Positions 34,951 to 44,866 of a DNA stretch of 64,000 bases are shown here, one piece after another. The notes under the pieces are model-generated. The model saw nothing but the letters and a program-made list of their open reading frames with translations, had not been told where the DNA came from and searched no databases. The translations under genes and the position numbers were made by a program. Each line of letters opens with the position of its first letter. Position 1 is the stretch's first letter. This DNA comes from Citreicella sp. C3M06. GTDB taxonomy: Bacteria; Pseudomonadota; Alphaproteobacteria; Rhodobacterales; Rhodobacteraceae. The DNA is taken from assembly GCF_018860705.1 (NCBI RefSeq), contig NZ_JAHKQA010000102.1:1-64000 (forward strand), in the 5' to 3' direction.

Positions 34951-35472
34951 TCAGCCCACGATCAGTTGCTTGAGTTGCAGCGCCTCGTATTCCAGTGCCG
35001 TCACGCGGTAGTTGACCACATCGCCGACCGAGATCATCCCGACAAGCTCGCCGTTATCCATCACCGGCATGTGGCGGAAACGCCCGTCGGTCATCCGGCG
35101 CAGAACCCGCACCAGCGGTTCGGCGGGGGTGCAGGTCTCGACCGCCTTGGTCATCAACTCCTTGACGGTCTGAGGCAAGGTCTGGCCGGGGGTGTCCGCG
35201 AGGCGGCGCACGATGTCGCGCTCGGAGAGGATGCCGACGATCGCGCCGCTGTCATCCAGCACAAGGATCGCACCGATCTTGCGATCCCGCAGGACTTTCA
35301 CAACCTCGCCGATCGTATTGTCCGGTCCGGTCGACACGACCTCCGCGCCCTTCTGTTCCAGAACATGGTGCACCGTGGCCTCGGCCACCTTGACGTTGCT
35401 GGAGAGCGACTGGCTCACGGTCTTGTCCGATTCATCATCGGCCTTGATATGCGGTTGGTACGACATGGGCAT
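34951..35472 (-). CDS. CBS-domain protein
   Basis: A 173-residue soluble protein made of a tandem CBS pair (about residues 35-155), for example AILVLDDSGAIVGILSERDIVRRLAD in the first domain and FRHMPVMDNGELVGMISVGDVVNYR in the second. CBS pairs bind adenine nucleotides and sense energy state. Stand-alone proteins of this kind often modulate other enzymes. The N-terminal 25 residues are polar and look disordered. The ATG follows GGGAGG at a good distance. It lies between eutB and the small membrane protein with no clear operon partner. Confidence 0.88.
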   Translation of the reverse strand: MPMSYQPHIKADDESDKTVSQSLSSNVKVAEATVHHVLEQKGAEVVSTGPDNTIGEVVKVLRDRKIGAILVLDDSGAIVGILSERDIVRRLADTPGQTLPQTVKELMTKAVETCTPAEPLVRVLRRMTDGRFRHMPVMDNGELVGMISVGDVVNYRVTALEYEALQLKQLIVG

Positions 35473-35553
35473 GGTTGTTCCTCCCTTGCTCCTCGAAAAC
35501 CGTAGTGCGATCAGGGTAGAACCAAATCACCCGATCCGGGAAGGAAATAATCC

Positions 35554-35733
35554 GTGGAAGAGCTTGCGCTCACCCCGTTCAGCGCAACAACGCTGTTCAT
35601 CGCCGCCTGTATCGCCGGAATGCAGTACCGCAGAGCGTGGAAAGCCGAAGGCCCGCGCTGGCAGCTCTGGCTTTACGGGCTGATCGCGGCGGGGGCTTTG
35701 CTGACGCTCGGGTTCCTGCCGATGTCGGCCTGA
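35554..35733 (+). CDS. Small membrane protein, 59 residues
   Basis: GTG start at 35554 with AAGGA nine bases upstream. The product reads MEELALTPFSATTLFIAACIAGMQYRRA-, then WQLWLYGLIAAGALLTLGFLP. It has two hydrophobic helices joined by a basic loop (YRRAWKAEGPR), so both ends are probably on the same side. I recall similar short proteins in other Rhodobacteraceae but no function. It is convergent with nqrM. Confidence 0.7.
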   Translation: MEELALTPFSATTLFIAACIAGMQYRRAWKAEGPRWQLWLYGLIAAGALLTLGFLPMSA

Positions 35734-35758
35734 AACGCGAAACGCGAAACGCGAGACC

Positions 35759-35998
35759 TCAGGCCTCGCGCTCCATGTCATCCAGCATCTTCTTGGCGCG
35801 CGGGCAACTGCCCAGACGTTCCTTCAGCGGTGAGTCGGGGTCGATCTCGCGCTGACAGACGACGCAATGGTCGGCGTCCGAAATCGCGTTCAGTCCGCCG
35901 CAGCTGCCCTTGATCGTGCGCCCGTTGAGGATGACGCCAAGCGCCATGCCCAGCATCACGATCATCAGCAGGCCAAAGGCCAGAAGAAAGGTCGTCAT
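35759..35998 (-). CDS. nqrM: Na+-NQR maturation protein NqrM
   Basis: A 79-residue membrane-anchored protein (former DUF539) required to mature the Na+-translocating NADH:quinone reductase, thought to deliver iron to the NqrD/NqrE cysteine site. An N-terminal helix LLAFGLLMIVMLGMALGVIL is followed by GSCGGL, then CVVCQREIDPD and SCPRAKK. The cysteine motif is the family hallmark. The ATG follows AAAGGAG. It is the second gene after apbE in a minus-strand pair that faces away from nqrA-F. Confidence 0.95.
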   Translation of the reverse strand: MTTFLLAFGLLMIVMLGMALGVILNGRTIKGSCGGLNAISDADHCVVCQREIDPDSPLKERLGSCPRAKKMLDDMEREA

Positions 35999-36038
35999 GG
36001 CGCGTGCTCCTTTCGGATCGGGGCCGGGCCCCGCAGGT

Positions 36039-37064
36039 TCAGGCGGTCAGCGCCGTGAACCGGTCGCTGGCCGTTGCCACCACATCGCCTGCCGCGTCGC
36101 CGCGTTCAAGGAACAGCACCGCCATGTCACGATCATTTGCGATCTTCAGGCCCTCTTCGCGGCCCAGCACCAGCAGCGCGGTCGCCCATGCGTCGGCCAG
36201 CATGGCGTTGTCGGTCATCACGGTGACCGAGGCGGTCTTGTGGGTGACCGGGCGTCCGGTGGTGGCGTCGAGGATGTGCGAATAGCGCACCCCGTCCTGT
36301 TCGAAGAAGTTGCGGTAATCACCCGAGGTCGCCATGCCCATGTCGGACACGCCAACCACCTTCATGACGCCGCGATCATAGGCATCGGGGGTTTCGATGC
36401 CGATTTGCCATGCCTTCCCTTCGGGGTTCAGACCGGCGGTATAGATATCGCCGCCCACCTCGACCATGTAATCGGTCAGGCCGAAGCCTGCGAGGGTCTG
36501 TGCCACGCGGTCGATGCCATAGCCCTTGCCGATGGCCGACACATAGATCTCGGCCTCGGGGCGCAGCTTGCGCAGGGCGTTGCCGTTAACCTCGATCGAG
36601 TCGGCCTGACCGCAGCAGGCCAGCGCTTCGGCGATTTCCGCATCCGACGGCGCATCGCTGCGCGTCTTGCCAGCGCCAAAGCCCCAGAGGTCGAGCAGCG
36701 GGCCGACGGTCACGTCAAAGCGCCCGTTCGATCCGTCATGCACCTGCTGCGCAGCCGCGATCACGCCCGCCAGTTCCGGCGAGACCGCGAAGGCCTCGTT
36801 CGAGCGATGCGCGTTGAAGCGCGACAGTTCGGATCCGGCCTCCCAGTTCGACATCTGCGCGATGACATCGCTCAGACTGGCATCGACTGCCGCCTGAAGC
36901 TCGGCCTGATCGACATTCTTGGAATGATCGACGGCGATGACGTTATAGCCCGTGCCCATGGTCAGCCCGGACAGTTCCAGCACGTTCCAGCCTGTCTTGC
37001 AGGCGGCAAGAGCGAGGGGCATGACAAGAAAGCTGCGGCGGGAGAAGGTGAATTGCTCGGGCAC
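36039..37064 (-). CDS. apbE: FAD:protein FMN transferase ApbE
   Basis: About 341 residues. It attaches FMN by a phosphodiester bond to threonines in NqrB and NqrC. The N-terminus has a twin-arginine motif with lipobox (SRRSFLVMPLALAAC), so it is a Tat-exported periplasmic lipoprotein. ApbE landmarks are MGTGYNVIAV, GRFDVTVGPLLDLWGFG, SAIGKGYGIDRVA, DYMVEVGGDIYTAG, YSHILDATTGRPV and TVMTDNAMLADAWATALLVLG. I prefer the GTG at 37062-37064 because GGAG stands about 9 bases upstream; the ATG at 37095-37097 is the other option. It diverges from nqrA and is followed by nqrM. Confidence 0.94.
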   Translation of the reverse strand: MPEQFTFSRRSFLVMPLALAACKTGWNVLELSGLTMGTGYNVIAVDHSKNVDQAELQAAVDASLSDVIAQMSNWEAGSELSRFNAHRSNEAFAVSPELAGVIAAAQQVHDGSNGRFDVTVGPLLDLWGFGAGKTRSDAPSDAEIAEALACCGQADSIEVNGNALRKLRPEAEIYVSAIGKGYGIDRVAQTLAGFGLTDYMVEVGGDIYTAGLNPEGKAWQIGIETPDAYDRGVMKVVGVSDMGMATSGDYRNFFEQDGVRYSHILDATTGRPVTHKTASVTVMTDNAMLADAWATALLVLGREEGLKIANDRDMAVLFLERGDAAGDVVATASDRFTALTA

Positions 37065-37234
37065 GTTTTTGGTCTCCACGAAGGGGGTCTGTCGCATTCG
37101 GTGGCGTATGTTCGGGCTTCTGAGCCGTTTTCGACAAGGATTCAACATTAATCTAGGTTTTGCCCCGTCTGGCCTCTTCAAAAACGCCGCGTAGCGGCGC
37201 ATAAGACCGCAAAAATGGACAGGACGAGAGTGAC

Positions 37235-38578
37235 GTGCAGCGATTTACGTTAAGAAAAGGACTCGACCTTCCGGTGCTCGGAGCGCCAGAAGGCGGGATC
37301 GAGGATGCCCCCGCGGTTCGCACGGTCGCGATCCTCGGGGCAGACTACATCGGCTTGAAACCGCGCCTCTCCGTTCAGGAAGGCGATCTGGTGCGCGCGG
37401 GATCGCCCGTATTTACCGACAAGGACATGCCGCAGGTTCAGGTGACCTCGCCGGTGGCCGGACGGATCAAGGCGATCAACCGCGGCGCGCGCCGGGTTCT
37501 GACCAGTATCGAGATCGAGGTCGATCCCGCCTCGGGCGAGTCGGTGGATTTCTCGAACACCGGCGACATCCACACCGCCGAAGGCCTGACCGAACGGCTT
37601 TGCGCGGCGGGCCTGTGGACCTCGTTCCGCACCCGGCCCTATTCCAAGGTGCCCGCGCCCGATAGCCGCCCCACCGCGATCTTTGTCACCGCGATGGACA
37701 GCGAGCCGCTGAGCGCCGATGCTGCCGCGATCATCGCCGAAGACAGCCATGCCTTCACCCATGGCCTGACCGCGATCACCCGGCTGACCGAGGGCCACAC
37801 CTACCTGTGCATGGATGCCGAAAGCACCGTGCCGGGCGCGGGCATTCCCGGCGTCTATGTGGCCGGTTTCGAAGGGCCGCACCCGTCGGGCCTTGCCGGC
37901 ACCCATATCCATTTCCTCGAGGCGTCCTCGGCCACGAAAACCGTCTGGACCATCGGCTATCACGACGTGATCGCCATTGGCCGGCTGATCGACAGCGGCG
38001 AGCTGGACATGAGCCGCACCATCGCCATCGCCGGGCCGCTGTGCAAGCGCCCGCGCACCGTGCGCACCATGGCCGGGGCGTCGATGCTGGAGCTGTGCCA
38101 CGACGATCTGGCGACGCAGCTTCCGGTGCGGATGATCTCGGGCTCGATCCTGTCGGGGCGGATGGGGGCGGGCGAAACCGCCTTTCTGGGCCGCTACCAC
38201 CGCATGATCACCCTGATTAAGGAAGACACCAAACAGAACACGTTTGGCTGGATCCTGCCGATGAGCGACAAATACGCCTACCAGCCGGTGCTCGGATCGG
38301 CCTTCACCAAAAAGCTGCACGCGCTGACCAGCAACCTCAACGGCGGTCGCCGCGCCATGGTGCCGCTTGGCACCTTCGAAGAGCTGATGCCGCAGGATTA
38401 CCTGCCCACCCAGCTTCTGCGCGCGCTGCTGGTGATGGATACCGACACCGCGCAGGCGCTTGGCGCGATGGAACTAGACGAGGAAGACCTCGCCCTCTGC
38501 GGTTTTGCCTGCCCCGCCAAATATGAATATGGCCTCGCATTGCGCGACAGCCTCACCAAGATCGAGAAGGAGGGCTGA
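37235..38578 (+). CDS. nqrA: Na+-translocating NADH:quinone reductase subunit A
   Basis: A 447-residue peripheral cytoplasmic subunit, thought to take part in quinone binding. The start MQRFTLRKGLDLPVLGAPE is the family N-terminus, followed by VAILGADYIGLKPRLSVQEGDLV and VTSPVAGRIKAINRGARRVL. It opens the six-gene nqrABCDEF operon (subunit order normal, gaps of 0-13 bp). The start codon is GTG with ACGAGAG upstream. The complex pumps Na+ with electrons from NADH and is common in marine bacteria. Confidence 0.97.
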   Translation: MQRFTLRKGLDLPVLGAPEGGIEDAPAVRTVAILGADYIGLKPRLSVQEGDLVRAGSPVFTDKDMPQVQVTSPVAGRIKAINRGARRVLTSIEIEVDPASGESVDFSNTGDIHTAEGLTERLCAAGLWTSFRTRPYSKVPAPDSRPTAIFVTAMDSEPLSADAAAIIAEDSHAFTHGLTAITRLTEGHTYLCMDAESTVPGAGIPGVYVAGFEGPHPSGLAGTHIHFLEASSATKTVWTIGYHDVIAIGRLIDSGELDMSRTIAIAGPLCKRPRTVRTMAGASMLELCHDDLATQLPVRMISGSILSGRMGAGETAFLGRYHRMITLIKEDTKQNTFGWILPMSDKYAYQPVLGSAFTKKLHALTSNLNGGRRAMVPLGTFEELMPQDYLPTQLLRALLVMDTDTAQALGAMELDEEDLALCGFACPAKYEYGLALRDSLTKIEKEG

Positions 38579-38581
38579 CCT

Positions 38582-39781
38582 TTGGGTCTTCGTCAGGTCT
38601 TTGACCGGATCGAACCGCACTTTCACAAAGGCGGCAAGCTCCACAAGTATTACTCCATCTACGAGATGGTGGAGAGCCTCGTCTACACGCCGAAAACCGT
38701 GACGACCGTTGCGCCGCACGCGCGCAGCTACGTCGACATGAAGCGGATCATGACCTACGTGGTCCTCGCGACGATCCCCTGCATTCTCTTCGGCCTGTGG
38801 AACGTCGGCTATCAGAGCAACCTTGCCATCGCCGAATATGGCGCATCGGGCTGGCGCGCGGCGATCATCGACGGGCTCGGCATAGGGTTCAACCCCGCCA
38901 ACCCGCTCGCCAACATGCTGCACGGGCTGCTGTACTGGCTGCCGATCTACATCGTCACGCTTGTCGTGGGCGGCATCTTCGAGGTGATCTTTGCCGTGGT
39001 GCGCGGCCATGAGGTCAACGAGGGCTTTCTCGTCTCCTCGATGCTGTTCACGCTGATCCTGCCCGCGTCGACGCCGCTGTGGCAGGTCGCGCTGGGGATC
39101 GCCTTTGGCGTGGTCATCGGAAAGGAAGTCTTTGGCGGCACGGGGAAGAACTTTCTCAACCCCGCGCTGGTGGGCCGGGCCTTCCTGTATTTCGCCTATC
39201 CGGCGCAAATGTCGGGCGACAGCGTCTGGGTGCCGGTCGATGGCTATACGGGCGCGACTGCGCTGGCGGTCGGCGCGTCCGAAGGCCATGCCGCCCTGCC
39301 CCAGCATGGCATCACATGGTTCGACGCCTTCCTTGGCACGATTCAGGGCAGCATCGGGGAAACCTCGGCGCTGGCCTGCCTGATCGGCCTTGCCTTCCTG
39401 CTGGTGACCAAGATCGCCAACTGGCGGCTGGTCGCGGGCTGCCTTGTCGGCATGATCGCCTTTGCCTCGCTGCTGAACCTGATCGGATCGGACAGCAACC
39501 CGATGTTCGCCATGCCGTGGTACTGGCATCTGGTGATCGGCGGCTATGCTTTCGGCCTCGTGTTCATGGTGACCGAACCCGTGTCTGCCAGCCACACCAA
39601 CACCGGGCGCTGGATCTACGGCGCGCTGATCGGCTTCATGGTCGTGATGATCCGCGTCATCAACCCTGCCTTCCCCGAAGGCATGATGCTCGCCATCCTG
39701 TTCGGCAACGTCTTCGCGCCTCTGATCGACTACTTCGTCGTCCAGGCCAACATCAAACGGAGGGCCAAGCGCAATGCCTGA
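38582..39781 (+). CDS. nqrB: Na+-translocating NADH:quinone reductase subunit B
   Basis: A 399-residue, about ten-helix membrane subunit that carries riboflavin and covalent FMN and forms much of the sodium path. The FMN attachment motif is in DGYTGATAL (TGAT at 223-226, with Thr226 as the likely linkage site). GKEVFGGTGKNFLNPALVGRAFLYFAYP is another signature. The only suitable start is TTG at 38582, three bases after the nqrA stop and preceded by AGGAGGGC, so translation is coupled. Confidence 0.97.
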   Translation: MGLRQVFDRIEPHFHKGGKLHKYYSIYEMVESLVYTPKTVTTVAPHARSYVDMKRIMTYVVLATIPCILFGLWNVGYQSNLAIAEYGASGWRAAIIDGLGIGFNPANPLANMLHGLLYWLPIYIVTLVVGGIFEVIFAVVRGHEVNEGFLVSSMLFTLILPASTPLWQVALGIAFGVVIGKEVFGGTGKNFLNPALVGRAFLYFAYPAQMSGDSVWVPVDGYTGATALAVGASEGHAALPQHGITWFDAFLGTIQGSIGETSALACLIGLAFLLVTKIANWRLVAGCLVGMIAFASLLNLIGSDSNPMFAMPWYWHLVIGGYAFGLVFMVTEPVSASHTNTGRWIYGALIGFMVVMIRVINPAFPEGMMLAILFGNVFAPLIDYFVVQANIKRRAKRNA

Positions 39782-40583
39782 GTCCACGCCCCGCAAGGGC
39801 CTTATCCGCCGCTTTCTCGACACCCCGCCCGACAATACCGCCAAGACCGTCGGCATTGCCGTCGCGCTGTGCCTTGTCGGCTCGATGGTGGTGTCCGCCG
39901 CCGCCGTGTCGCTGCGCCCGGTGCAGGACGCCAACCGCCTGCGCGACAAGCAGCTCAACGTGCTTGAAGTCGCCGGTGCCTACGATCCGGACGTGCCGGT
40001 GGCGCAAGCCTTTGCCGCGTTCGAGCCGCATGTGCTTGATCTCGACACCGGCGAATTCACCGACCAGTTCGACATCGAAACCTTCGACCAGCTCGCCACA
40101 TCGTCCGATCCGGCGATCGTGCGCGCGCTTGACGAAGACCCCGCCGGGCTGGGCGGCAAGCAGCAATATTACCAGATGATCTATATCCTGCGCGACGAAG
40201 CGGGCGAGATCGACAAGGTGGTGCTGCCGGTTCAGGGCTATGGCCTGTGGTCAACGCTGTACGGTTTCATCGCGCTCGAGGCCAATGGCAACGATATCTT
40301 CGGCCTGCAATTCTATCAGCAGGGCGAGACCCCCGGCCTTGGCGCCGAGGTCGACAACCCCCGCTGGAAGGCGCTGTGGCGCGGCAAGAAGCTGCGCGAC
40401 GACGATGGCGAACTGCAGATCACCGTCGCCAAAACAGTGCCTCCCGCGGGCCCCGAATACCACGTCGATGCGCTGGCGGGCGCGACGCTGACGTCGAACG
40501 GTGTCGACAACCTCGTCCGCTTCTGGATGGGCGAGCAGGGCTACGAACCCTTCCTCGAACGGCTCAAGGCAGGAGAGATCTGA
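39774..40583 (+). CDS. nqrC: Na+-translocating NADH:quinone reductase subunit C
   Basis: A 269-residue subunit with one N-terminal membrane helix ([20 protein letters not shown]) and a periplasmic FMN domain. The covalent FMN site is [17 protein letters not shown] (AGAT at 235-238, with Thr238 the linked residue). [19 protein letters not shown] and [16 protein letters not shown] are family landmarks. It overlaps nqrB by 8 bp. ApbE, encoded divergently, would modify it. Confidence 0.97.
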   Translation: MPESTPRKGLIRRFLDTPPDNTAKTVGIAVALCLVGSMVVSAAAVSLRPVQDANRLRDKQLNVLEVAGAYDPDVPVAQAFAAFEPHVLDLDTGEFTDQFDIETFDQLATSSDPAIVRALDEDPAGLGGKQQYYQMIYILRDEAGEIDKVVLPVQGYGLWSTLYGFIALEANGNDIFGLQFYQQGETPGLGAEVDNPRWKALWRGKKLRDDDGELQITVAKTVPPAGPEYHVDALAGATLTSNGVDNLVRFWMGEQGYEPFLERLKAGEI

Positions 40584-40584
40584 T

Positions 40585-41238
40585 ATGGCGCAGACCTACA
40601 AATCGCAACTTGTCGATCCGCTGATCGACAACAACCCGATCACGCTGCAGGTGCTTGGCATCTGTTCGGCGCTGGCCGTCACCTCGTCGTTGCAGGTGGC
40701 GCTGGTCATGAGCATCGCGGTGACGCTGGTGACGGGCTTCAGCTCGATGTTCATCTCGATGCTGCGCAACCAGATCCCCGGATCGATCCGCATCATCGTG
40801 CAGATGGTCATCATCGCGTCGCTGGTCATCGTGGTCGACCAGCTGCTCAAGGCCTATGCCTATGAAATCTCGAAAACGCTGTCGGTGTTTGTCGGCCTGA
40901 TCATCACCAACTGCATCGTGATGGGCCGCGCCGAAGCCTTCGCCATGAAAAACCCGCCGGTGCAAAGCTTCATCGACGGCATCGGCAATGGGCTGGGCTA
41001 CGGGCTGATCCTGATGACCGTAGGCGTGATCCGCGAGCTGCTCGGCTCGGGCTCGCTGTTCGGCATCACCATCCTGCCGACGGTCAACAACGGCGGCTGG
41101 TACGTGCCCAACGGCCTGCTGCTGCTGCCGCCCTCGGCCTTCTTCGTCATCGGCCTGCTGATCTGGGCGGTCCGCACGTGGAAGCCCAAGCAGCAGGAAG
41201 ACCGTGAATACAAGATCCAGACGGTGGAGGCACATTGA
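40585..41238 (+). CDS. nqrD: Na+-translocating NADH:quinone reductase subunit D
   Basis: A 217-residue, six-helix membrane subunit. With NqrE it forms the pair whose conserved cysteines hold an intramembrane iron centre: [11 protein letters not shown] in the first helix and [21 protein letters not shown] in the centre. I set the start at the ATG 40585, with AGGAGAGA upstream, because the frame upstream belongs to nqrC. The stop shares one base with the nqrE start. Confidence 0.97.
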   Translation: MAQTYKSQLVDPLIDNNPITLQVLGICSALAVTSSLQVALVMSIAVTLVTGFSSMFISMLRNQIPGSIRIIVQMVIIASLVIVVDQLLKAYAYEISKTLSVFVGLIITNCIVMGRAEAFAMKNPPVQSFIDGIGNGLGYGLILMTVGVIRELLGSGSLFGITILPTVNNGGWYVPNGLLLLPPSAFFVIGLLIWAVRTWKPKQQEDREYKIQTVEAH

Positions 41239-41846
41239 TGGAAGGGCTCGTATCCCTTGCCGTAAAGGCGATTTTCGTCGAGAACTTGGCGCTGTCCTTC
41301 TTTCTCGGAATGTGTACCTTCATTGCCGTTTCGAAAAAGATCCAGACGGCCATGGGGCTTGGCATCTCGGTGATGATCGTTCAGGCGATCACCGTTCCCG
41401 CCAACAACCTGATCCTGACCCACCTGCTTGCCCCCGGCGCGCTGGCATGGGCCGGGTTTCCGGATGTCGACCTGACCTTCCTTGGTCTGATTTCCTATAT
41501 CGGGGTGATCGCCGCGCTGGTGCAGATCCTCGAGATGGTGCTCGATAAGTATTTCCCGCCGCTCTACAACGCGCTGGGGGTCTTCCTGCCGCTGATCACG
41601 GTGAACTGCGCCATCCTTGGCGGCTCGCTGTTCATGGTGGAACGCGCCTATGATTTCCCCGAGGCGCTGACCTACGGCGTGTCGTCGGGCTTTGGCTGGG
41701 CACTGGCGATCACCGCCATGGCCGGCGTGCGCGAAAAGCTGAAATACTCCGACATCCCGGACGGGCTTCAGGGCATCGGCATCACCTTCATCACCGCTGG
41801 ACTGATGGCTATGGCCTTCATGTCGTTCAGCGGCGTCAAACTGTAA
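41238..41846 (+). CDS. nqrE: Na+-translocating NADH:quinone reductase subunit E
   Basis: A 202-residue, six-helix membrane subunit and mirror partner of Nqr[23 protein letters not shown] and [27 protein letters not shown] hold the cysteines of the iron site. It overlaps nqrD by one base (TGATG), which is tight coupling. AGTGG/GGAGG-type bases in nqrD serve as the ribosome-binding site. Confidence 0.97.
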   Translation: MEGLVSLAVKAIFVENLALSFFLGMCTFIAVSKKIQTAMGLGISVMIVQAITVPANNLILTHLLAPGALAWAGFPDVDLTFLGLISYIGVIAALVQILEMVLDKYFPPLYNALGVFLPLITVNCAILGGSLFMVERAYDFPEALTYGVSSGFGWALAITAMAGVREKLKYSDIPDGLQGIGITFITAGLMAMAFMSFSGVKL

Positions 41847-41859
41847 GGGAGGCCTTTAC

Positions 41860-43083
41860 GTGATCACCTTCTCCCTTGGCGTCTTCCTGTTCACCCTGAT
41901 CGTGCTTGCGCTGGTGGCTCTCATCATCGCGGCGCGCTCCAGATTGGTGTCCACGGGCAACGTCAACATCACCATCAATGGTGAAAAGACCATCTCGGTT
42001 CCGGCGGGCGGCAAGCTGCTGCAGACGCTGGCGGCGGAAAAGCTGTTCGTGCCCTCTGCCTGCGGCGGTGGCGGCACCTGCGCGCAATGCCGGGTCAAGA
42101 TCCACGAGGGCGGCGGGTCGATCCTGCCGACCGAGGAATCGCACATCACCAAGCGCGAAGCCGCCTGCGGCGACCGCCTGTCCTGTCAGGTCGCGGTCAA
42201 GCAGGACATGAAGATCGAGGTTCCCGAAGAGGTCTTCGGCGTCAAGAAGTGGGAATGCACCGTGCGTTCCAACGACAACGTCGCGACCTTCATCAAGAAC
42301 CTCGTGCTGGAACTGCCCGAAGGCGAAGACGTCAACTTCCGCGCCGGTGGCTACATCCAGATCGAAGCGCCCGCGCACAAGCTGTCCTACAAGGACTTCG
42401 ACATTCAGGAAGAATACCGCCCCGATTGGGACAAGTTCAACCTGTGGCAGTATGAATCGGTGGTCGACGAGCCGATCGAGCGCGCCTATTCCATGGCCAA
42501 CTACCCCGATGAAAAGGGGCTGATCATGCTGAACGTGCGCGTGGCCTCGCCGCCTCCGGGTTCGCAGGGCATCCCGCCGGGGCAGATGTCGTCGTATATC
42601 TTCAACCTCAAGCCCGGCGACAAGGTCACCATTTCCGGCCCGTTCGGCGAATTCTTCGCCCGCGACACCAACAAGGAAATGGTCTTCATCGGCGGCGGCG
42701 CGGGCATGGCCCCGATGCGCAGCCACATCTTCGACCAGCTCAAGCGTCTGGAAAACCGCGACCGCAAGATCACCTTCTGGTACGGGGCACGGTCCAAGCG
42801 CGAGATGTTCTTTGTCGAAGATTTCGACCAGCTCGCGGCGGAATTCCCCAACTTCACATGGCACGTTGCTCTGTCCGATGCCCTCCCCGAGGACGACTGG
42901 ACCGGCTACACCGGCTTCATCCACAACGTGCTGTATGAAGAATACCTCAAGAACCATCCGGCGCCCGAGGATTGCGAATTCTACATGTGCGGCCCACCGA
43001 TCATGAACCAGTCGGTGATCAACATGCTGCTTGATCTGGGTGTCGACCGCGAAGACATCATGCTGGACGATTTCGGCGGCTGA
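41860..43083 (+). CDS. nqrF: Na+-translocating NADH:quinone reductase subunit F
   Basis: A 407-residue NADH-oxidising subunit. One N-terminal helix anchors it. A 2Fe-2S ferredoxin domain has cysteines 68, 74, 77 and 109 ([12 protein letters not shown] and RLSC). The FAD-binding segment [10 protein letters not shown] and the NADH-binding parts [19 protein letters not shown] and [15 protein letters not shown] complete the ferredoxin-reductase module. The start is GTG with AAGGGAGG upstream. It is the last gene of the operon and is followed by a strong terminator. Confidence 0.97.
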   Translation: MITFSLGVFLFTLIVLALVALIIAARSRLVSTGNVNITINGEKTISVPAGGKLLQTLAAEKLFVPSACGGGGTCAQCRVKIHEGGGSILPTEESHITKREAACGDRLSCQVAVKQDMKIEVPEEVFGVKKWECTVRSNDNVATFIKNLVLELPEGEDVNFRAGGYIQIEAPAHKLSYKDFDIQEEYRPDWDKFNLWQYESVVDEPIERAYSMANYPDEKGLIMLNVRVASPPPGSQGIPPGQMSSYIFNLKPGDKVTISGPFGEFFARDTNKEMVFIGGGAGMAPMRSHIFDQLKRLENRDRKITFWYGARSKREMFFVEDFDQLAAEFPNFTWHVALSDALPEDDWTGYTGFIHNVLYEEYLKNHPAPEDCEFYMCGPPIMNQSVINMLLDLGVDREDIMLDDFGG

Positions 43084-43107
43084 TCGTCCCGCAGATCTGA
43101 AACGTTG

Positions 43108-43135
43108 AAAGGGGAGGCTACGGCCTCCCCTTTTT
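43108..43135 (+). terminator. Rho-independent terminator of nqrABCDEF
   Basis: An 11-bp perfect stem AAAGGGGAGGC/GCCTCCCCTTT with tetraloop TACG and a run of five T after it. It ends 25-50 bp past nqrF, right at the convergent P450 stop, so it may serve both strands. Confidence 0.9.
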
Positions 43136-44484
43136 CATGCGGGCTGGATGGTCAGCGAGATGCCCGGCTCTGGCCGCACGGTCATATGCATGACCGGCTC
43201 TGGCGGCGGCCCCTTGGGGGCAAAGACAAAGCGCGACAGCAGTGTGGCAAGGATGATCTGCGCCTGCATCATCGCAAAATTCGCCCCGACGCAGATGCGC
43301 GGCCCCGCGCCGAACGGCAGGTGCAGATAGCGGTCGCGCCCCGCCTTGGCCTCTGGCGAAAACCGATCCGGATCAAAGGCGTCGGGATTGGTCCAGTACT
43401 GCTGGTGACGCTGCATCGCCCAGATATTGAGGAACACCGTCTCTCCGGCACGAATGTCGCGATCATAGATCCTGTCTTTGTCCAGCACGTTGCGTGCCAG
43501 AAACCCGACAGGGGGATACAGCCGCATGGTCTCGTCGAGCACCTGTTCGATGAACGGCATCGCGGCAAGATCCTCTGCCCCGGCGGCTCGCCCGCCCAGT
43601 ACCGATTGCGCCTCGCTTCGGGCGCGATCCTGCGACTCGGGATCGTTGGCCAGAAGGTACAGCGCCCAGCTGATCGCCAGCGCCGTCGTCTCATGCCCGG
43701 CGACGATGAAGAACTGCATGTTGTGCAACAGCTCCTGCGGCGACATGGTCCGCCCGCTTTGCGGGTCGATGGCGTTCAGCATGTGATCGAGCAGGTCATC
43801 CTGTGCCCCCGCGCCGGTCTTGCGTCGCTTGGCGATGGCCGCGGCCACCATGCGATGCATGGTCTTCACTGCGCCCCGCCCAAAGAATTCCCCCGGACGC
43901 GGCACCCAGGGCGGCACTTCGAGGAAATCGAGCAGGGAGGCGCGCCCGACGGTCAGGAAATAGCGGGTGATCGCGGCGCCGTATTCTTCGGCATCGAAAT
44001 ACTCGCGCCCCGACAAGGCAACGTCGCAGATGACATCGAAGGTCGCCGACAGCATTTCCTTGACCAGTTCTGCCTCGCCCGCACTGGCCAGCCGCTGCGC
44101 CGCCCGCTCTGCCGTTGCCGTCATCACCGGGGCCAGCGCCTCGACATGGCGCGCCGCAAACACCGGCGCGATGGCGCGGCGCTGCCAACGCCACGCGGCG
44201 CCTTCCGATGTGAACAGGCTGTTGCCCACGGCGGGGCGCAACATGCGGATCATCACCTCGGATTTCGGGTAGTTGCCGACATTGGTCTGAAACACATGCT
44301 TCATGCCCTCGGGGCCCTGAACCATGTGCCATCGCGCCGGCCCGGTGGTGCCGGTCACGATGGGCTGGGTATAGGCAATCGCCGGGATGATCCCCAGCAC
44401 ATTGCGCCGCGCCGCGCGCAGGCTTGGCAGAATGCCAAGCGGCTTTCCGGGCGGGGTGATCTTTGGGGGCAGGTAAGGTTGCAT
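43135..44484 (-). CDS. Cytochrome P450
   Basis: A 449-residue soluble P450. The oxygen-binding I-helix motif is AGHETTALAISW, the ExxR motif is ETMRLYP, and the haem-binding loop is FGAGPRICVG with the thiolate Cys398. The sequence looks like the fatty-acid/alkane-type P450s with a eukaryote-like heme loop rather than like CYP101. There is no fused reductase and no ferredoxin gene beside it. I chose the ATG at 44482-44484; the frame extends 35 codons upstream but that stretch is not P450-like. The substrate is unknown. It is monocistronic and convergent with nqrF. Confidence 0.92.
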   Translation of the reverse strand: MQPYLPPKITPPGKPLGILPSLRAARRNVLGIIPAIAYTQPIVTGTTGPARWHMVQGPEGMKHVFQTNVGNYPKSEVMIRMLRPAVGNSLFTSEGAAWRWQRRAIAPVFAARHVEALAPVMTATAERAAQRLASAGEAELVKEMLSATFDVICDVALSGREYFDAEEYGAAITRYFLTVGRASLLDFLEVPPWVPRPGEFFGRGAVKTMHRMVAAAIAKRRKTGAGAQDDLLDHMLNAIDPQSGRTMSPQELLHNMQFFIVAGHETTALAISWALYLLANDPESQDRARSEAQSVLGGRAAGAEDLAAMPFIEQVLDETMRLYPPVGFLARNVLDKDRIYDRDIRAGETVFLNIWAMQRHQQYWTNPDAFDPDRFSPEAKAGRDRYLHLPFGAGPRICVGANFAMMQAQIILATLLSRFVFAPKGPPPEPVMHMTVRPEPGISLTIQPA

Positions 44485-44866
44485 CGGGCGGTAACTTCCC
44501 TTGCGTTGCGGCCTCAAGACGTCGGATCGCTGCGACAGCATCGGCATGGACCGATGTGCGACTGACAACCTAAGTCTGGTCGGCTGCAAATCCAGAGCTT
44601 TTGTCGAGACGAGAGCTTCGGCTGTGCGCTTGTCTAGACGACCCGCTCGGAAGCGGGATTGGCGGCATGTGCCCCGACAGGCCCGCGCTGGTGCACGCGC
44701 CGATCAAGCGGCCGCTGGGGCGCAGCAGGCTGGGCACCGTCGTAATCCGCCTATGACGACAGCACCGTCGCTTTAAAACGCGCGGGAAAGACTGTCAGCA
44801 TTTGTTCGATCCACTGCGATCTGCCAGTCTGCCCGGGCATAATAATGAAAAACGACTGGAACTGAC
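44485..44866. other. Divergent intergenic region, no gene seen
   Basis: It separates the P450 gene (minus) from the ABC transporter ATPase gene (plus) and must hold the promoters of both. There is no tRNA, no open frame with a ribosome-binding site and no clear operator. The ATPase start has only a weak TGGA upstream. Confidence 0.4.
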
